DNA from: Pelagibacterium sediminicola
GTDB taxonomy: Bacteria; Pseudomonadota; Alphaproteobacteria; Rhizobiales; Devosiaceae
Length of the DNA: 64,000 bases
Assembly (NCBI RefSeq): GCF_003390885.1
Contig: NZ_QMEL01000001.1
Span: forward strand, 310,001 to 374,000
Direction: 5' to 3'
Under the pieces are notes generated by a model. The model was not told the origin of the DNA. It was given only the letters and a program-made list of their open reading frames with translations, and made no database searches. The number at the start of each line of letters is the position of its first letter. Positions within the stretch are counted from its first letter, which is position 1. Of this stretch, positions 9,441 through 18,805 are shown in pieces. Made by a program: the position numbers and the translations under genes.

Positions 9441-10385
9441 GATTTTACGCAGCGCCACTTCGTGGATGGCGTGGTCGGCGCCTTTTTTGAGCACCAGATC
9501 GGCCCGGCTGCGGGTGGGCAGGATGTTTTCGCGCAAATTGGGCAGGTTGATATTGGTCCAGATGGTTTGCGCGGTGCCGATGGCGGCGGGTTCGGAGAGT
9601 TCGGCAAAGCGCCGGAAAAAGCTCTTGGGGTCGCGGAAGGCGGTTTGGCGCAGTTTCATGAAGCGCTCGACATACCAGTCTTCGAGCACCGCCTCGTCGG
9701 CATCGATATAGATGGAAAAATCGATGAAGTCGGAGGCAAAGACGATGGGCGTTCCCGCGCGGGGCAGATCGCCCGGCTGGAGGATGTTGAGCCCTTCGAC
9801 GATCAGGATGTCGGGGCTTTCGACGACCACCTGCTCCCCCGGCACCACGTCATAGACCAGATGGGAATAGACGGGCGCGGATACCCGGGGCTTGCCCGAC
9901 TTGATCGCGGCGAGGAAATCGACGAACGCGGCCCGATCATAACTTTCGGGAAACCCCTTACGCTCCATCAGCCCGCGCGCATCGAGCACCTTGTTGGGGT
10001 AAAGGAAGCCGTCGGTGGTGACCAGATCGACCCGGGGCGAGGAGGGCCAGCGCCGCAAAAGCGCGCGCAGGATGCGGGCCGTGGTCGATTTGCCCACCGC
10101 GACCGAGCCCGCCACCCCGATGATGAAGGGCACCTTCTTGCCGTTGTGACCCAGAAAGCGCGAGGACACCGCGTGCAGGTTCTGGATCGCCTCGACGTAA
10201 AACGACAAGAGGCGCGTCAGGGGCAGATAGACGATCTCGGCCTCGGCGAGCGAAATGGGGTCGTTGAGGGTGCGCAGGCTTTTGATGTCTGCCGCCTCGA
10301 GCGTCATCGGCTCGTCGGCGCGCAGCCTTGCCCACTCTTGAATCGTAAAGGTGATATAGGGCGCGTAGCTCAGCCTTTGGGACAT
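9438..10385 (-). CDS. coaA: Type I pantothenate kinase
   Basis: Phosphorylates pantothenate, the first and regulated step of coenzyme A synthesis. The 315-residue product matches bacterial type I enzymes in length and carries the P-loop [12 protein letters not shown] at residues 90-101, and later the [13 protein letters not shown] segment typical of CoaA. It is the last gene of the minus-strand his block, starting 13 bases after the hisE stop, so it is probably cotranscribed with hisFE. The hisE-coaA link is common in Hyphomicrobiales. Confidence 0.96.
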   Translation of the reverse strand: MSQRLSYAPYITFTIQEWARLRADEPMTLEAADIKSLRTLNDPISLAEAEIVYLPLTRLLSFYVEAIQNLHAVSSRFLGHNGKKVPFIIGVAGSVAVGKSTTARILRALLRRWPSSPRVDLVTTDGFLYPNKVLDARGLMERKGFPESYDRAAFVDFLAAIKSGKPRVSAPVYSHLVYDVVPGEQVVVESPDILIVEGLNILQPGDLPRAGTPIVFASDFIDFSIYIDADEAVLEDWYVERFMKLRQTAFRDPKSFFRRFAELSEPAAIGTAQTIWTNINLPNLRENILPTRSRADLVLKKGADHAIHEVALRKI

Positions 10386-10398
10386 CGGTGGTTTCCGC

Positions 10399-10722
10399 TC
10401 AACCCTTCTTGTGTCGCGCGGCCTTTTCGGCCAGCCCGCTCATCGCCGTGCGGCGGTCGAGTTCGGCAATCACCTCGGAAAGCTCCACCCCCCGGGCGCG
10501 CAGCAGCACCAGAAGGTGGTAGATGAGATCGGCGCTTTCCTTGATCAGTTCCGCCTCGTTGGCACCCAGCGCGGCGATCACGGTTTCGACCGCCTCCTCG
10601 CCGAGCTTTTGTGCGCATTTTTCAACGCCCGCCGCAACGAGCCGGGCGGTGTAGCTTTCCTCGGGTGAAGCCGAAGCGCGTTCGGCCAGACGCTTTTCGA
10701 GCGCCTCGATACTAAAACTCAT
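10399..10722 (-). CDS. hisE: Phosphoribosyl-ATP pyrophosphatase
   Basis: Second step of histidine synthesis, hydrolysing PR-ATP to PR-AMP. The 107-residue product has the all-alpha MazG-like fold signature: [14 protein letters not shown] with its metal-binding Glu residues, then [13 protein letters not shown]. It is a stand-alone HisE without a fused HisI domain. Its ATG overlaps the hisF stop by 4 bases. Confidence 0.96.
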   Translation of the reverse strand: MSFSIEALEKRLAERASASPEESYTARLVAAGVEKCAQKLGEEAVETVIAALGANEAELIKESADLIYHLLVLLRARGVELSEVIAELDRRTAMSGLAEKAARHKKG

Positions 10723-11507
10723 CGTGCTTTTTCCCTTTCGGGCTGGTCCATGCGCACCGGAATGCCGGCCCGCGCCATATGGGCCTTGGCCTCCCCGATC
10801 GTATAGGTACCGAAATGGAAGATCGATGCGGCAAGGACGGCGGCGGCGTGACCCTTGAGGACGCCGTCGACCAGATGATCGAGGGTTCCCGCCCCGCCCG
10901 AGGCGATCACCGGCACCTCGACGGCGTCGGCAATGGCGCGGGTCAAATCGAGATCGAACCCTTCCCGCGTGCCGTCCCGGTCCATGGAGGTCACCAGCAG
11001 TTCGCCCGCCCCGTGCTCCACGGCCTTTGTGGCAAATTCGACCGCATTGATCCCGGTGGGCTTTCGTCCCCCATGGGTGAAGATCTCCCAGGTGCCGCTC
11101 TGGCCGCGCTTGGCGTCAACCGAAACGACGATGCACTGGTTACCGAACTTGTCGGCGGCCCGGGCGATGAAATCGGGGTCGGCGACGGCGGCGGAATTGA
11201 TCGAGACCTTGTCGGCGCCCGAAAGCAACAGCTTGCGGATATCCTCGATGCTCCTGATGCCGCCGCCCACGGTCACCGGCATGAAGCAGTGTTCGGCGGT
11301 GCGCGCCACCACGTCGAAAATCGTCTCGCGGCCCTCATGGGAGGCGGCGATGTCGAGGAAGCAGAGTTCGTCGGCCCCCGCCGCGTCATAGGCGATCGCC
11401 GCCTCGACGGGATCGCCGGCATCGACCAGATCGACAAAATTGACGCCCTTGACGACGCGGCCGTCCTTTACGTCAAGACAGGGGATGATACGGACCTTCA
11501 GCGCCAT
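10719..11507 (-). CDS. hisF: Imidazole glycerol phosphate synthase cyclase subunit
   Basis: TIM-barrel cyclase that uses HisH-derived ammonia to convert PRFAR to imidazole glycerol phosphate and AICAR. The 262-residue product has the [11 protein letters not shown] start with the catalytic Asp near residue 12, VSVDAKRG with the second catalytic Asp near 131, and the phosphate loops VIASGGAG and LAASIFHFG. It is intact and of normal length. Oddly, its start overlaps the tail of a short ORF (11498-11617) that repeats the first 15 codons of a hisF. Confidence 0.97.
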   Translation of the reverse strand: MALKVRIIPCLDVKDGRVVKGVNFVDLVDAGDPVEAAIAYDAAGADELCFLDIAASHEGRETIFDVVARTAEHCFMPVTVGGGIRSIEDIRKLLLSGADKVSINSAAVADPDFIARAADKFGNQCIVVSVDAKRGQSGTWEIFTHGGRKPTGINAVEFATKAVEHGAGELLVTSMDRDGTREGFDLDLTRAIADAVEVPVIASGGAGTLDHLVDGVLKGHAAAVLAASIFHFGTYTIGEAKAHMARAGIPVRMDQPEREKAR

Positions 11508-11617
11508 CGGACGGCCGCTCCATTTTCAGTTTTCGCTGTCCTCGCGGCTGCGCCGCTGCGGGCAGGCCGGCTATCCTTCACGTCAAGACAAGGGATTATT
11601 CGGGCTTTAAGGGTCAT
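11498..11617 (-). pseudogene. Truncated hisF N-terminus (remnant copy)
   Basis: A 39-codon ORF starts [15 protein letters not shown], which aligns with the true HisF start [15 protein letters not shown], then loses similarity and ends inside the hisF start region. The two copies differ mainly at synonymous third positions (for example CTT/CTG, CGA/CGT and CCT/CCC), so they are homologous but diverged rather than a fresh tandem copy. Its ATG overlaps the stop of the preceding membrane-protein gene as ATGA, the place where hisF would be expected. I infer a leftover of an original hisF after replacement by a related allele, or a partial duplication now serving as a coupling ORF. Confidence 0.6.
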
Positions 11618-11946
11618 GGCTGCGGTTTTTCCCTTTTTCCCCGCATGTAGCGGATTGTGAGGTGGATGAGAAGCGCTGCCGACCATAGACATAGGGCTAT
11701 GCCGCCCAGCGGCACGCTGGCGAGCATCAGCCAGCCCAGCAGCGCCATGAAGGCCAGATACCCCCCGACATCCGCGCCGTAAACGCTGCAGGGGTAGACG
11801 CCTGCCTCGTCGAGCCTGCATCCATTGGCGTCCGCGACAAGATACGCCACATAGACCGAAACCACCGGAAAGAGCGCAAGCAGGGCGATGACGGCAAGAA
11901 GGACCACATAGCGCCCCCAGGGGAAGCGCCGCCGGGGCGCGGTCAC
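11614..11946 (-). CDS. Small hypothetical membrane protein in the his operon
   Basis: A 110-residue protein with about three hydrophobic segments (residues 12-33, 58-78 and 79-97) and a basic C-terminus ([12 protein letters not shown]). Two cysteines (in NGCRLD and YPCSVY) lie between segments 1 and 2, probably on the outside. Its start overlaps the hisA stop as ATGA and its stop overlaps the hisF-remnant start, so it is translated within the operon. I do not recognise the family, and no histidine-pathway function is implied by the sequence. Confidence 0.7.
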   Translation of the reverse strand: MTAPRRRFPWGRYVVLLAVIALLALFPVVSVYVAYLVADANGCRLDEAGVYPCSVYGADVGGYLAFMALLGWLMLASVPLGGIALCLWSAALLIHLTIRYMRGKREKPQP

Positions 11947-12674
11947 ACCGCCGCCCGCAACAGCGCCAGTGCTTCACGTGAATCAATGCGCCCGTCATAG
12001 AGCGCGCGGCCCGAAATGGCGCCTTCGAGGATCTGCGCGTCGGGCCGGGTCATGCGCGCGATGTCGTCCATCGAGGCCAGCCCGCCCGAGGCGATGACCG
12101 GGATGGCGGTGGCACTGGCCAGTTCCAATGTCGCTTCCCAGTTGATGCCCTTCAAGACACCGTCGCGGTCGATGTCGGTATAGATGATCGCGGCGACCCC
12201 GGCCCCCTCGAAGCGCGCGGCCAGCTCGATTGCCGCCAGTTCGGAGGTTTCCGCCCAGCCCTCGACCGCCACCTTGCCGCCGCGTGCGTCGATCCCCACG
12301 GCCACCTGGCCGGGAAAAGCCTTGCAGGCGGCCTTGACGAGCTCGGGGTCGCGCACCGCGACGGTGCCGAGAATGACGCGGGCCAGCCCCTTTTCGAGCC
12401 AGCCTTCGATATGGGCGAGCGTCCTGATGCCGCCGCCGAGCTGCACGGGAAAATCGACCGCCGCAAGGATCGCCTCGACCGCCGCCCCGTTGACGCTCTC
12501 TCCGGCAAAGGCGCCGTTGAGATCGACCACGTGCAGATATTCAAACCCCTGCTCCTCGAAACTTTTCGCCTGGGCGGCGGGATCGTCGTTAAAGACCGTT
12601 GCCTGATCCATGTCGCCCAGTTTCAGGCGCACGCACTGGCCGTCTTTCAAATCGATGGCGGGAAATAAAATCAT
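11943..12674 (-). CDS. hisA: Phosphoribosylformimino-5-aminoimidazole carboxamide ribotide isomerase
   Basis: Isomerises ProFAR to PRFAR in histidine synthesis. A 243-residue TIM barrel starting [17 protein letters not shown], with the catalytic Asp in AIDLKDG, and [11 protein letters not shown] and VIASGGLAS later. I take the ATG at 12674 because it overlaps the hisH stop as ATGA; a GTG three codons upstream is the alternative. The 3' end contains a near-parS palindrome (11971-11984). Confidence 0.96.
   Translation of the reverse strand: MILFPAIDLKDGQCVRLKLGDMDQATVFNDDPAAQAKSFEEQGFEYLHVVDLNGAFAGESVNGAAVEAILAAVDFPVQLGGGIRTLAHIEGWLEKGLARVILGTVAVRDPELVKAACKAFPGQVAVGIDARGGKVAVEGWAETSELAAIELAARFEGAGVAAIIYTDIDRDGVLKGINWEATLELASATAIPVIASGGLASMDDIARMTRPDAQILEGAISGRALYDGRIDSREALALLRAAV
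11971..11984. promoter_or_regulatory. Degenerate parS-like palindrome in hisA
   Basis: GCTTCACGTGAATC differs at two positions from the parS consensus GTTTCACGTGAAAC and lies within the last codons of hisA, 11 kb left of the proposed origin. It may be a weak ParB site or chance. Confidence 0.3.
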
Positions 12675-13321
12675 GGCGTCCACTTGAGGAAGTTGGAAAT
12701 GAGCGCAAGGCCGAGCGCCTGGCTCTTTTCGGGATGGAACTGGGTGCCGAAGACGGTGTCGCGCCCCACCGCCGCGATGACGGGCAAGCCGTAATCGGTC
12801 AGCGCAATCCGGTCGTCGGGATTTTCGAGCACGAAATGGTAGGAATGGACGAAATAGGCGTGCAGCCCTTCGGGGCCCGTTTCTATGCCGTCGAACAGGG
12901 GATGGGGCTTTTCGAGCCTCAGGGTATTCCAGCCCATATGGGGGATCTTGAGCCCCGGATCGGCCGGCACCAGTCTTTCAATGGCACCGGGAATCCAGCC
13001 AAGCCCGTTGGTCTCGACCTTTTCGCGCCCGATGCTGGCCAGAAGCTGCATGCCGACGCAGATGCCGAAAAAGGGGCGGCCCCTCTTGAGAACAGCGTCC
13101 TCGAGCGCCTCGACCATCCCCGGCACGGCGGCGAGCCCGGCCATGCAATCGGCAAAGGCGCCCACCCCCGGCAGCACGATACGGTCGGCCCTGGCGACTT
13201 TTTCAGCGTCGGCGGTAACGAGGATTTCAACGCCCGTCTCCCCGGCGGCGCGCGAAAACGCCTTCTGCGCCGAGCGCAGATTGCCCGCGCCGTAATCGAC
13301 GATGGCGAGCGTCCCGCTCAC
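12671..13321 (-). CDS. hisH: Imidazole glycerol phosphate synthase glutaminase subunit
   Basis: Class I glutamine amidotransferase that supplies ammonia to HisF. The 216-residue product begins at a GTG (V)[13 protein letters not shown], which overlaps the upstream gene's stop as GTGA; no closer ATG fits. The nucleophile Cys is residue 88 in [12 protein letters not shown], and the His/Glu pair is in QFHPEKSQ near 196-198. It is cotranscribed with hisA, whose ATG overlaps its stop. Confidence 0.96.
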   Translation of the reverse strand: MSGTLAIVDYGAGNLRSAQKAFSRAAGETGVEILVTADAEKVARADRIVLPGVGAFADCMAGLAAVPGMVEALEDAVLKRGRPFFGICVGMQLLASIGREKVETNGLGWIPGAIERLVPADPGLKIPHMGWNTLRLEKPHPLFDGIETGPEGLHAYFVHSYHFVLENPDDRIALTDYGLPVIAAVGRDTVFGTQFHPEKSQALGLALISNFLKWTP

Positions 13322-13686
13322 GCGCGGGGCCCATAGACCCGCTCGAGCCACATGCGCTCGGCGGTCTCGAGATCGGGGGCGGCAAGATCGCCATGGGTGA
13401 GCCAGCCGGCCCGCTTGAGCGCGCGCGAAGCAATCGCAGGGGCGGCAAAACCGGACCAGAGGGCAAAGACGAGATAAAGCAGGAGCGCGGCATCGGCCCC
13501 GATATGGGTCTGCGCGAACCACAGGCCCGCGGCAACGGCCAGCCAGAGGGCGAAAAACCAGAAAGCGCGCTTGGCCAGCGCCCAGACGGGCGTCAGGATA
13601 AACGCCGTCCACACGAACCGGTCGGGCACGGCGGCGATGGCCTCGGGCCCGTCATCGGGTCTGGAATGAATGGCAAATACCGTCAT
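13318..13686 (-). CDS. DUF2628 family membrane protein
   Basis: A 122-residue protein with a short polar N-terminus, a predicted hydrophobic hairpin covering about residues 25-58, another hydrophobic stretch near 65-82, and a polar C-terminus ([13 protein letters not shown]). Length and pattern fit DUF2628, small membrane proteins repeatedly found between hisB and hisH in Hyphomicrobiales. No enzymatic motif is visible and the role is unknown. It overlaps hisH by 4 bases and follows hisB by 41 bases, so it is part of the operon. Confidence 0.75.
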   Translation of the reverse strand: MTVFAIHSRPDDGPEAIAAVPDRFVWTAFILTPVWALAKRAFWFFALWLAVAAGLWFAQTHIGADAALLLYLVFALWSGFAAPAIASRALKRAGWLTHGDLAAPDLETAERMWLERVYGPRA

Positions 13687-13727
13687 GGTCGCTCTTCATC
13701 GCGTCGCTCCAGGTCTTCATTAACGCT

Positions 13728-14315
13728 CTAAAGCGCGCCCTTGGTCGAGGGAATTTCGTCCGCTGCGCGCGGATCGATCTCGAGGGCCTGCCGCAAGGCA
13801 CGGGCCAGTGCCTTGAAAAGACTTTCGGCGACGTGGTGATTGTTGTCGCCATAGGCCGTCTCGGCGTGAAGGGTGATCCCGGCGTTCATCGCAAAGGCCT
13901 GGAAGAACTCACGCACCAGTTCGGTGTCGAACGCGCCGATCCTTGGGCTGGTGAATTCGACGCGCCAGACGAGGAACGGACGCCCCGAAACGTCGAGCGC
14001 CACCGAGGATTTCGTGCCGTCCATCACAAGATCGGACGCGCCATAGCGCACGATCCCCTTCTTGTCGCCCAGCGCCTCGCGCACCGCCTGCCCGAGCGCG
14101 ATCCCCACATCCTCGACCGTGTGGTGGTCGTCGATATGAAGGTCCCCCTTGGCCGCAACCGTCATGTCGATCAGCGAATGGCGCGAAAGCTGGTCGAGCA
14201 TGTGATCGAAAAAGCCGACCCCGGTTTCGATCTCGCGCCGCCCCGTGCCGTCGAGATCGACAAAAACGGCGATCTCGGTTTCATTGGTCTTGCGCTCAAG
14301 GCTCGCCTTGCGCAT
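13728..14315 (-). CDS. hisB: Imidazoleglycerol-phosphate dehydratase
   Basis: Dehydrates imidazole glycerol phosphate to imidazole acetol phosphate. The 195-residue monofunctional enzyme shows the duplicated metal-binding His motifs: [22 protein letters not shown] and [15 protein letters not shown]. The ATG at 14315 ([15 protein letters not shown]) matches the family start; the upstream extension to 14405 lacks homology. It is the first gene of the minus-strand his cluster and is divergent from hslV. Confidence 0.96.
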   Translation of the reverse strand: MRKASLERKTNETEIAVFVDLDGTGRREIETGVGFFDHMLDQLSRHSLIDMTVAAKGDLHIDDHHTVEDVGIALGQAVREALGDKKGIVRYGASDLVMDGTKSSVALDVSGRPFLVWRVEFTSPRIGAFDTELVREFFQAFAMNAGITLHAETAYGDNNHHVAESLFKALARALRQALEIDPRAADEIPSTKGAL

Positions 14316-14452
14316 GGGCCGTGCCCTCCAGATTGAACGTCGCCATGGCTGTAACAGGTCGCCTCGCCGGCGAAAAGCCCCCCGGTGCCGTCCAGGGATT
14401 TGCATTTATGCCGTACGACCCTAAATAAAGGGCCAACGGGCGTGCGTCGCGG

Positions 14453-14503
14453 GAGCGTTTCCAGCACAAGTGGTATCCACTTTTGCGGTTCGGAAGCGCG
14501 ACA
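14453..14503 (-). repeat. Repeat family C hairpin, copy 2
   Basis: Inverted copy of the 49-bp element at 2704-2752: GAGCGTTTCCAGCACAAG, the AAGTGG/CCACTT hairpin, then CGGTTCGGAAGCGCG. It lies in the hisB-hslV divergent gap (14316-14548), which otherwise shows no gene and no convincing heat-shock promoter. Confidence 0.8.
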
Positions 14504-14548
14504 ACCAAAGATGAGATGCACCACACCAGGAGTTGAAAGGCAAATCCG

Positions 14549-15073
14549 ATGACGACAATCGTATCGGTTCGCAAGGGCGGCGCGGTGGCGCTGGCCGGAG
14601 ACGGGCAGGTCACGCTGGGCCAGACGGTCATGAAGCATTCGGCAAAAAAGGTGCGGCGGCTGGCCGGCGGCGCGGTGATCGCCGGGTTCGCGGGCGCAAC
14701 GGCCGACGCCTTTACGCTCTCCGAGCGGCTCGAAGCCAAGCTCGAACAATATCCCGGGCAGCTCATGCGGGCCTGCGTCGAACTGGCCAAGGACTGGCGC
14801 ACCGACAAATATCTGCGCCGGCTCGAAGCCATGATGATCGTTGCCGACAAGACCGACACGCTGATCCTGACCGGCACGGGGGATGTGCTTTCCCCCGAAG
14901 ACGGGATCGCGGCCATCGGTTCGGGCGGCAATTACGCGCTGGCCGCGGCGCGTGCACTCGCCAAAAGCGAGAACAGCGCCGAGGATATCGCGCGTACCGC
15001 CATGAAGATCGCCGCCGACATCTGCGTTTACACCAATGGCGATCTCACCGTCGAAACCCTCGAGACCGCCTAG
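14549..15073 (+). CDS. hslV: ATP-dependent protease proteolytic subunit HslV
   Basis: Proteasome-like peptidase that forms a double hexamer and degrades proteins unfolded by HslU. The 174-residue product begins M-TTIVSVRK, so removal of Met exposes the catalytic N-terminal Thr. [14 protein letters not shown] and [12 protein letters not shown] follow as in all HslV. The stop is directly followed by the ATG of the acetyltransferase gene that separates it from hslU. Confidence 0.97.
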   Translation: MTTIVSVRKGGAVALAGDGQVTLGQTVMKHSAKKVRRLAGGAVIAGFAGATADAFTLSERLEAKLEQYPGQLMRACVELAKDWRTDKYLRRLEAMMIVADKTDTLILTGTGDVLSPEDGIAAIGSGGNYALAAARALAKSENSAEDIARTAMKIAADICVYTNGDLTVETLETA

Positions 15074-15586
15074 ATGGGGTTGAGTGTCAAGCGGCTCGGC
15101 CCGGACGATGCGAAAGCCTATCGCGGCCTGCGGCTCGAGGCGCTGGCCGACACGCCGGTGGCGTTCGGAGAATCGGTTGAAGAGGCCCGGGATCGGCCCG
15201 TTGCCGATTGGCAGGCGCTCTTGGCCGGCGAACGGGCGTTTTTCGGGGTTTTTGACGCGGACCGCCTGGTCGCCTGCGCCAATTACCTGCCCCAGCCGGG
15301 TGAAAAGACCCGGCATCTGGGCTGGATCTTCGGCGTTTACGTCAGCCCCCCGGCGCGCGGCAAGGGCACTTCGGACCTGCTGATCGGCGCCGTTCTCGCC
15401 CATGCGCGGGCCGAGGGTGCGCTGCAGGTCCATCTGGGCGTCTGGACGGAAAACCGCCCCGCGCTGCGGCTTTATGAGCGTTTCGGGTTTTCCACCTATG
15501 GCACGCAGCCGCGCGCGCTTTTGGTGGATGGCAGATTTATCGACGAGCACCAGATGGTGTGCTTTTTGGACAAAGAAGATGAGTGA
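15074..15586 (+). CDS. GNAT family N-acetyltransferase between hslV and hslU
   Basis: A 170-residue acetyl-CoA-dependent acetyltransferase. The GNAT core is clear: [18 protein letters not shown] (motif A, near residues 77-95, with the pyrophosphate loop RGKGTS) and [13 protein letters not shown] (motif B, near 125-138). Its start abuts the hslV stop and its last 8 bases overlap hslU, so it is translated within the protease operon. The substrate is unknown. Placement inside hslVU recurs in Hyphomicrobiales, which suggests a link to HslUV or its substrates, but this is only inference from context. Confidence 0.87.
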   Translation: MGLSVKRLGPDDAKAYRGLRLEALADTPVAFGESVEEARDRPVADWQALLAGERAFFGVFDADRLVACANYLPQPGEKTRHLGWIFGVYVSPPARGKGTSDLLIGAVLAHARAEGALQVHLGVWTENRPALRLYERFGFSTYGTQPRALLVDGRFIDEHQMVCFLDKEDE

Positions 15587-16892
15587 AAACAGTTTTTCCC
15601 CCCGCGAGATCGTTTCCGAACTCGACCGCTATATCGTTGGACAGGCCGACGCCAAGCGCGCCGTCGCCATTGCGCTCCGAAACCGCTGGCGCCGCCAGCA
15701 ACTGCCCGAGGACATGCGGCGCGAGGTCAGCCCCAAGAACATCCTGATGATCGGGCCGACGGGCGTGGGCAAGACCGAAATCTCGCGCCGCCTCGCAAGG
15801 CTGGCCCAGGCGCCCTTCGTCAAGGTCGAGGCCACCAAGTTCACCGAAGTGGGCTATGTGGGGCGCGACGTCGAGCAGATGATCCGCGACCTCGTGGAGG
15901 CGGGACTGGTGATCGTCAAGGACAAGAAGCGAACTGAAGTCAAGGCCAAGGCCCACCTCAACGCCGAGGAACGCGTCATCGATGCGCTGGTCGGGCAATC
16001 GGCGACGCCCTCGACGCGCGACGCGTTCCGCAAGAAGCTGCGCGCCAACGAGCTCGACGACAAGGATATCGAGATCGAGGTGACAGGCCCCCCGCAAGGG
16101 CTCCCCATGTTCGACATTCCCGGCATGCCGGGCGGCGGGGCGGGGATGATCAACATTTCCGACATGCTGGGCAAGGCGTTCGGCAACAAGGGGCAGAAGC
16201 GCACCGTCAAGGTCAAGGACAGCTACGATATCCTCATCAACGAGGAGGCCGACAAGCTGCTCGACCAGGACAAGCTGACCGCCGAAGCGATCGAGCTGGT
16301 CGAAAACCACGGCATCGTCTTTATCGACGAGATCGACAAGGTCGCGGCCAAGGAAGGCGGGGTGACGGGCGGGCCCTCGCGCGAGGGCGTGCAGCGCGAC
16401 CTGCTGCCCCTGATCGAGGGGACGACCGTTGCGACCAAATACGGGCCGGTCAAGACCGACCATATCCTTTTCATCGCCTCGGGCGCCTTCCACGTCTCCA
16501 AGCCCTCGGACCTTCTGCCCGAACTTCAGGGCCGCCTGCCGATCCGGGTGGAATTGCAGGCGCTGAGCCGTGCCGATTTCATAGAGATCCTCTCGGACAC
16601 CGAATATTCGCTGATCCGGCAATATGTGGCGTTGATGGGCACCGAGGACGTGACCCTCGAGTTCACCCCCGATGCCATCGAGGCCATCGCCGATGTGGCG
16701 GTGGAGGTCAATGGCAGCATCGAGAACATCGGAGCGCGGCGGCTCCAGACGGTACTTGAAAAACTCGTCGAGGACATCTCGTTCACCGCTCCCGACAAGG
16801 GCGGAACCGCGCTCACCATCACCGGCGAAACGGTACGCGATACTGTGGGCCGCATGGCCGGGGACCGGGATCTCAGCCGGTATATTCTTTAG
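15579..16892 (+). CDS. hslU: ATP-dependent protease ATPase subunit HslU
   Basis: AAA+ unfoldase partner of HslV. The 437-residue product has Walker A GPTGVGKT at residues 59-66, the [10 protein letters not shown] pore loop, Walker [12 protein letters not shown], the arginine-finger region RLPIRVEL and the C-terminal tail RYIL that docks into HslV. The ATG at 15579 overlaps the acetyltransferase gene by 8 bases; the longer in-frame extension to 15402 is inside that gene. Confidence 0.98.
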   Translation: MSENSFSPREIVSELDRYIVGQADAKRAVAIALRNRWRRQQLPEDMRREVSPKNILMIGPTGVGKTEISRRLARLAQAPFVKVEATKFTEVGYVGRDVEQMIRDLVEAGLVIVKDKKRTEVKAKAHLNAEERVIDALVGQSATPSTRDAFRKKLRANELDDKDIEIEVTGPPQGLPMFDIPGMPGGGAGMINISDMLGKAFGNKGQKRTVKVKDSYDILINEEADKLLDQDKLTAEAIELVENHGIVFIDEIDKVAAKEGGVTGGPSREGVQRDLLPLIEGTTVATKYGPVKTDHILFIASGAFHVSKPSDLLPELQGRLPIRVELQALSRADFIEILSDTEYSLIRQYVALMGTEDVTLEFTPDAIEAIADVAVEVNGSIENIGARRLQTVLEKLVEDISFTAPDKGGTALTITGETVRDTVGRMAGDRDLSRYIL

Positions 16893-16953
16893 AGTAGTTC
16901 AGGTTCTCGCGGAAACGCCTGGCTTCCGCCATTCTGGAGAAATCGCACTGGAT

Positions 16954-17042
16954 TGCCGGGAATAAATCCCGGAATGACAATGGTGTTTTCTGCAAGATTT
17001 CCCGCTTTTCCAATGTCACCCCGGGATTTATTCCCGGGGTCC
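16954..17042. repeat. Repeat family D (AATAAATCCCGG palindromes), copy 1
   Basis: Two facing palindromes: CCGGGAATAAATCCCGG near 16956 and CCGGGATTTATTCCCGG near 17023, each followed outward by a TGACA(A/T)TGG-type motif, about 60 bp apart. The same arrangement occurs at 20214-20313. It lies between the convergent hslU and XRE genes, where a bidirectional terminator would be expected. Confidence 0.75.
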
Positions 17043-17078
17043 AGAGCGATGCCACTATTTTCTTGGGAGAAGCATTGG

Positions 17079-17450
17079 CTATCCCTTGTCCCGCACCGCC
17101 CGCCGCACAACGTCGTCGCGCAGGGCCTTCAAATCGGCCACCTCGAGCCGGCCGATCTCGCGGGCCAGGACGTTGGTCAATTCGGTCGCCTCGGGCGCCA
17201 TGCCGGCGGTGTCGATGGAAATCTTGGGGTCCGAGATCTCGGCCAGCCGCTGGATTTCCTCGGCCTCGTCCCAGATGACGTTGAAATAGGCGATGATGCG
17301 CTGGACGAGGAACCAGGTGGGCTTGCCCCGGTGCCCGTGTTCGAGCGCCGAGAGATAGGCGCTCGAAACGTTGAGGGCCTTCGCCATGTCCTTGAGGGCA
17401 ATGCCGCGCTCGGCGCGCAGGCGGCGCAGTTTGGCGCCCAGCGGGGTCAT
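17079..17450 (-). CDS. XRE-family helix-turn-helix regulator
   Basis: A 123-residue DNA-binding protein. The HTH is at about residues 7-62 (LRRLRAERGIALKDMAKALNV, then SSAYLSALEHG), followed by a short C-terminal region that may dimerise. Its ATG overlaps the smr stop by 4 bases, so it is cotranscribed with the Smr-domain gene. In this family the Smr-XRE pair is frequent in Hyphomicrobiales; the target genes are not known. Confidence 0.85.
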   Translation of the reverse strand: MTPLGAKLRRLRAERGIALKDMAKALNVSSAYLSALEHGHRGKPTWFLVQRIIAYFNVIWDEAEEIQRLAEISDPKISIDTAGMAPEATELTNVLAREIGRLEVADLKALRDDVVRRAVRDKG

Positions 17451-18061
17451 GTGGTTCTCCTGCGTTTCAAGCGTACGTAAAGCGCCCCGCCCCCGCCATG
17501 GCCCTGATGGGCGGTCTCGATCCCGGCGACCAGCGGGGCGAGGTCACACGCGTTGAGCCAGCGCGGCACCATTTCGCGCAGCACGCCCTTCTGCTCCAAT
17601 TGCAGATAGCCGGTCTTTTTGATCCCCTTGCCGGTGATGACCAGCAGGGTGCGGTCGCCGCGCGCGGCGCAGGCCTTGACGAAACGTTCGAGCGCTGCCT
17701 CGGCGCGGACCTGCGTCATGCCGTGCAGGTCAAGCGTTGCATCGATCGGCTCGCGCCCGCGCTCGACCCGGCGCCTGAGATTGGGTTCGATGGGTTTTTG
17801 CCATGCGGGAACGGTCGATGCGGCGATCAGGGCCCCCCGCGAGGGCAGAGGCGGGGCGGCAAAGGACGGCAGATCGGGGACGGGCTTTTTCTTTTCGGCG
17901 GGGCCGGGGGTTTCGAGCGCCTTTAAAAGCGCGGCGCGCGGATCGGTGCTCTTGCGCCGCGCCAACGGGTCGACCGTCTCGCCCACCGCCGCCCAAAGGA
18001 CGATGTCACGCAGGGCCCCCGATTTCCTGCCCCTGGGCGCTCCGGGCGGTTTGCGCGCCAT
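17447..18061 (-). CDS. Smr-domain protein (Smr/MutS2 family)
   Basis: A 204-residue protein with a basic, proline-rich N-terminal half and a C-terminal Smr domain: TLDLHGMTQVRAE near residue 112, LLVITGKGIKK near 145 and a glycine-rich end (HQGHGGGGALYVRLKRRR). Smr domains cut or bind nucleic acid; the DLHG and TGKG motifs are intact. Role in the cell is unproven. ATG at 18061 chosen over an upstream TTG. In related genomes mltA often lies between this gene and the Tim44-like gene; here only 24 bases separate them. Confidence 0.88.
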   Translation of the reverse strand: MARKPPGAPRGRKSGALRDIVLWAAVGETVDPLARRKSTDPRAALLKALETPGPAEKKKPVPDLPSFAAPPLPSRGALIAASTVPAWQKPIEPNLRRRVERGREPIDATLDLHGMTQVRAEAALERFVKACAARGDRTLLVITGKGIKKTGYLQLEQKGVLREMVPRWLNACDLAPLVAGIETAHQGHGGGGALYVRLKRRRTT

Positions 18062-18085
18062 GGCCAAAGACGCCTTCTTGCAGAA

Positions 18086-18805
18086 CTATTCGAGATCGTT
18101 GGTCGCAACCAGCTTCCAGTTGGGGTCGCGCGAGCGGGTGTTGCGCATGAAGGTCCACTCATCGGCGATGGCAACGACCTGACCCGGCGTGCCCTCGACC
18201 ACGTCGCCCTCTTTGTCGCGGGTGATCGAAACCACTTCGGCATCGATCCTCAGGGTCACGATGGCGTTGCGCCGGTCGAGCTCGACCTCGGTAAATTCGA
18301 TGTTGGACAGGCCCACAAAGGTGAATTCGACCGTGTGCCCTTGCGCCTCGCGCTCGGCGATCGCTGTCTCGAAGCTGTCGTTGACGTCCTTGTCGAGCAG
18401 CATTTTGAGCGACTTGCGGTCGCCCGCGGCATAGGCGGTGACGATCATCTCATAGGCGGATTTGGCGCCCTCGATAAAGCTCTTGGGCGTGAAATTGGGA
18501 TCGGCCTCGGCGACAGCCCTGAGCCCCTGGGCGATGGCCGGCTTGCCCTGGGCATATTTTTCGATCTCGGCCTCGAGCTTGCGCTGGGCGCGCTCGGCAT
18601 CGGCGTCGGGCGCCTGGGGTTTGCGCGTGGGCAATGGAATGACGGTGTCGTCATTGCTGGGCCGGGTGCGCGAGATGTTTTCATAGCGCACCGAAGGCGG
18701 GCGCTCATTGCCGGTGCGCGTGCCCAGCACCGAGCGCAGCCGCAAAAGCACGACGATGGCGACGACGATGACGATAATGGTCGGGAAATCGAGGAATTCG
18801 CCCAT
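18086..18805 (-). CDS. Tim44/TimA-like adaptor protein
   Basis: A 239-residue membrane-anchored protein. The N-terminal segment at about residues 8-24 is strongly hydrophobic (FPTIIVIVVAIVVLLRL), followed by a low-complexity linker and a C-terminal Tim44-like domain from about 80 (FIEGAKSAYEMIVTAYAAGD, FVGLSNIEFTEVEL). Bacterial homologues are thought to bind membrane-protein complexes on the inner face. It is divergent from fxsA/secB, with 220 bases between. Confidence 0.85.
   Translation of the reverse strand: MGEFLDFPTIIVIVVAIVVLLRLRSVLGTRTGNERPPSVRYENISRTRPSNDDTVIPLPTRKPQAPDADAERAQRKLEAEIEKYAQGKPAIAQGLRAVAEADPNFTPKSFIEGAKSAYEMIVTAYAAGDRKSLKMLLDKDVNDSFETAIAEREAQGHTVEFTFVGLSNIEFTEVELDRRNAIVTLRIDAEVVSITRDKEGDVVEGTPGQVVAIADEWTFMRNTRSRDPNWKLVATNDLE

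Noticed and set aside
14405-14548. RpoH heat-shock promoter before hslV
   Set aside because: I found no pair resembling CTTGAAA and CCCCAT with proper spacing.
14171-15550. A 459-codon minus-strand frame across hisB, hslV and the acetyltransferase gene
   Set aside because: It crosses three well-supported genes in the wrong frame.
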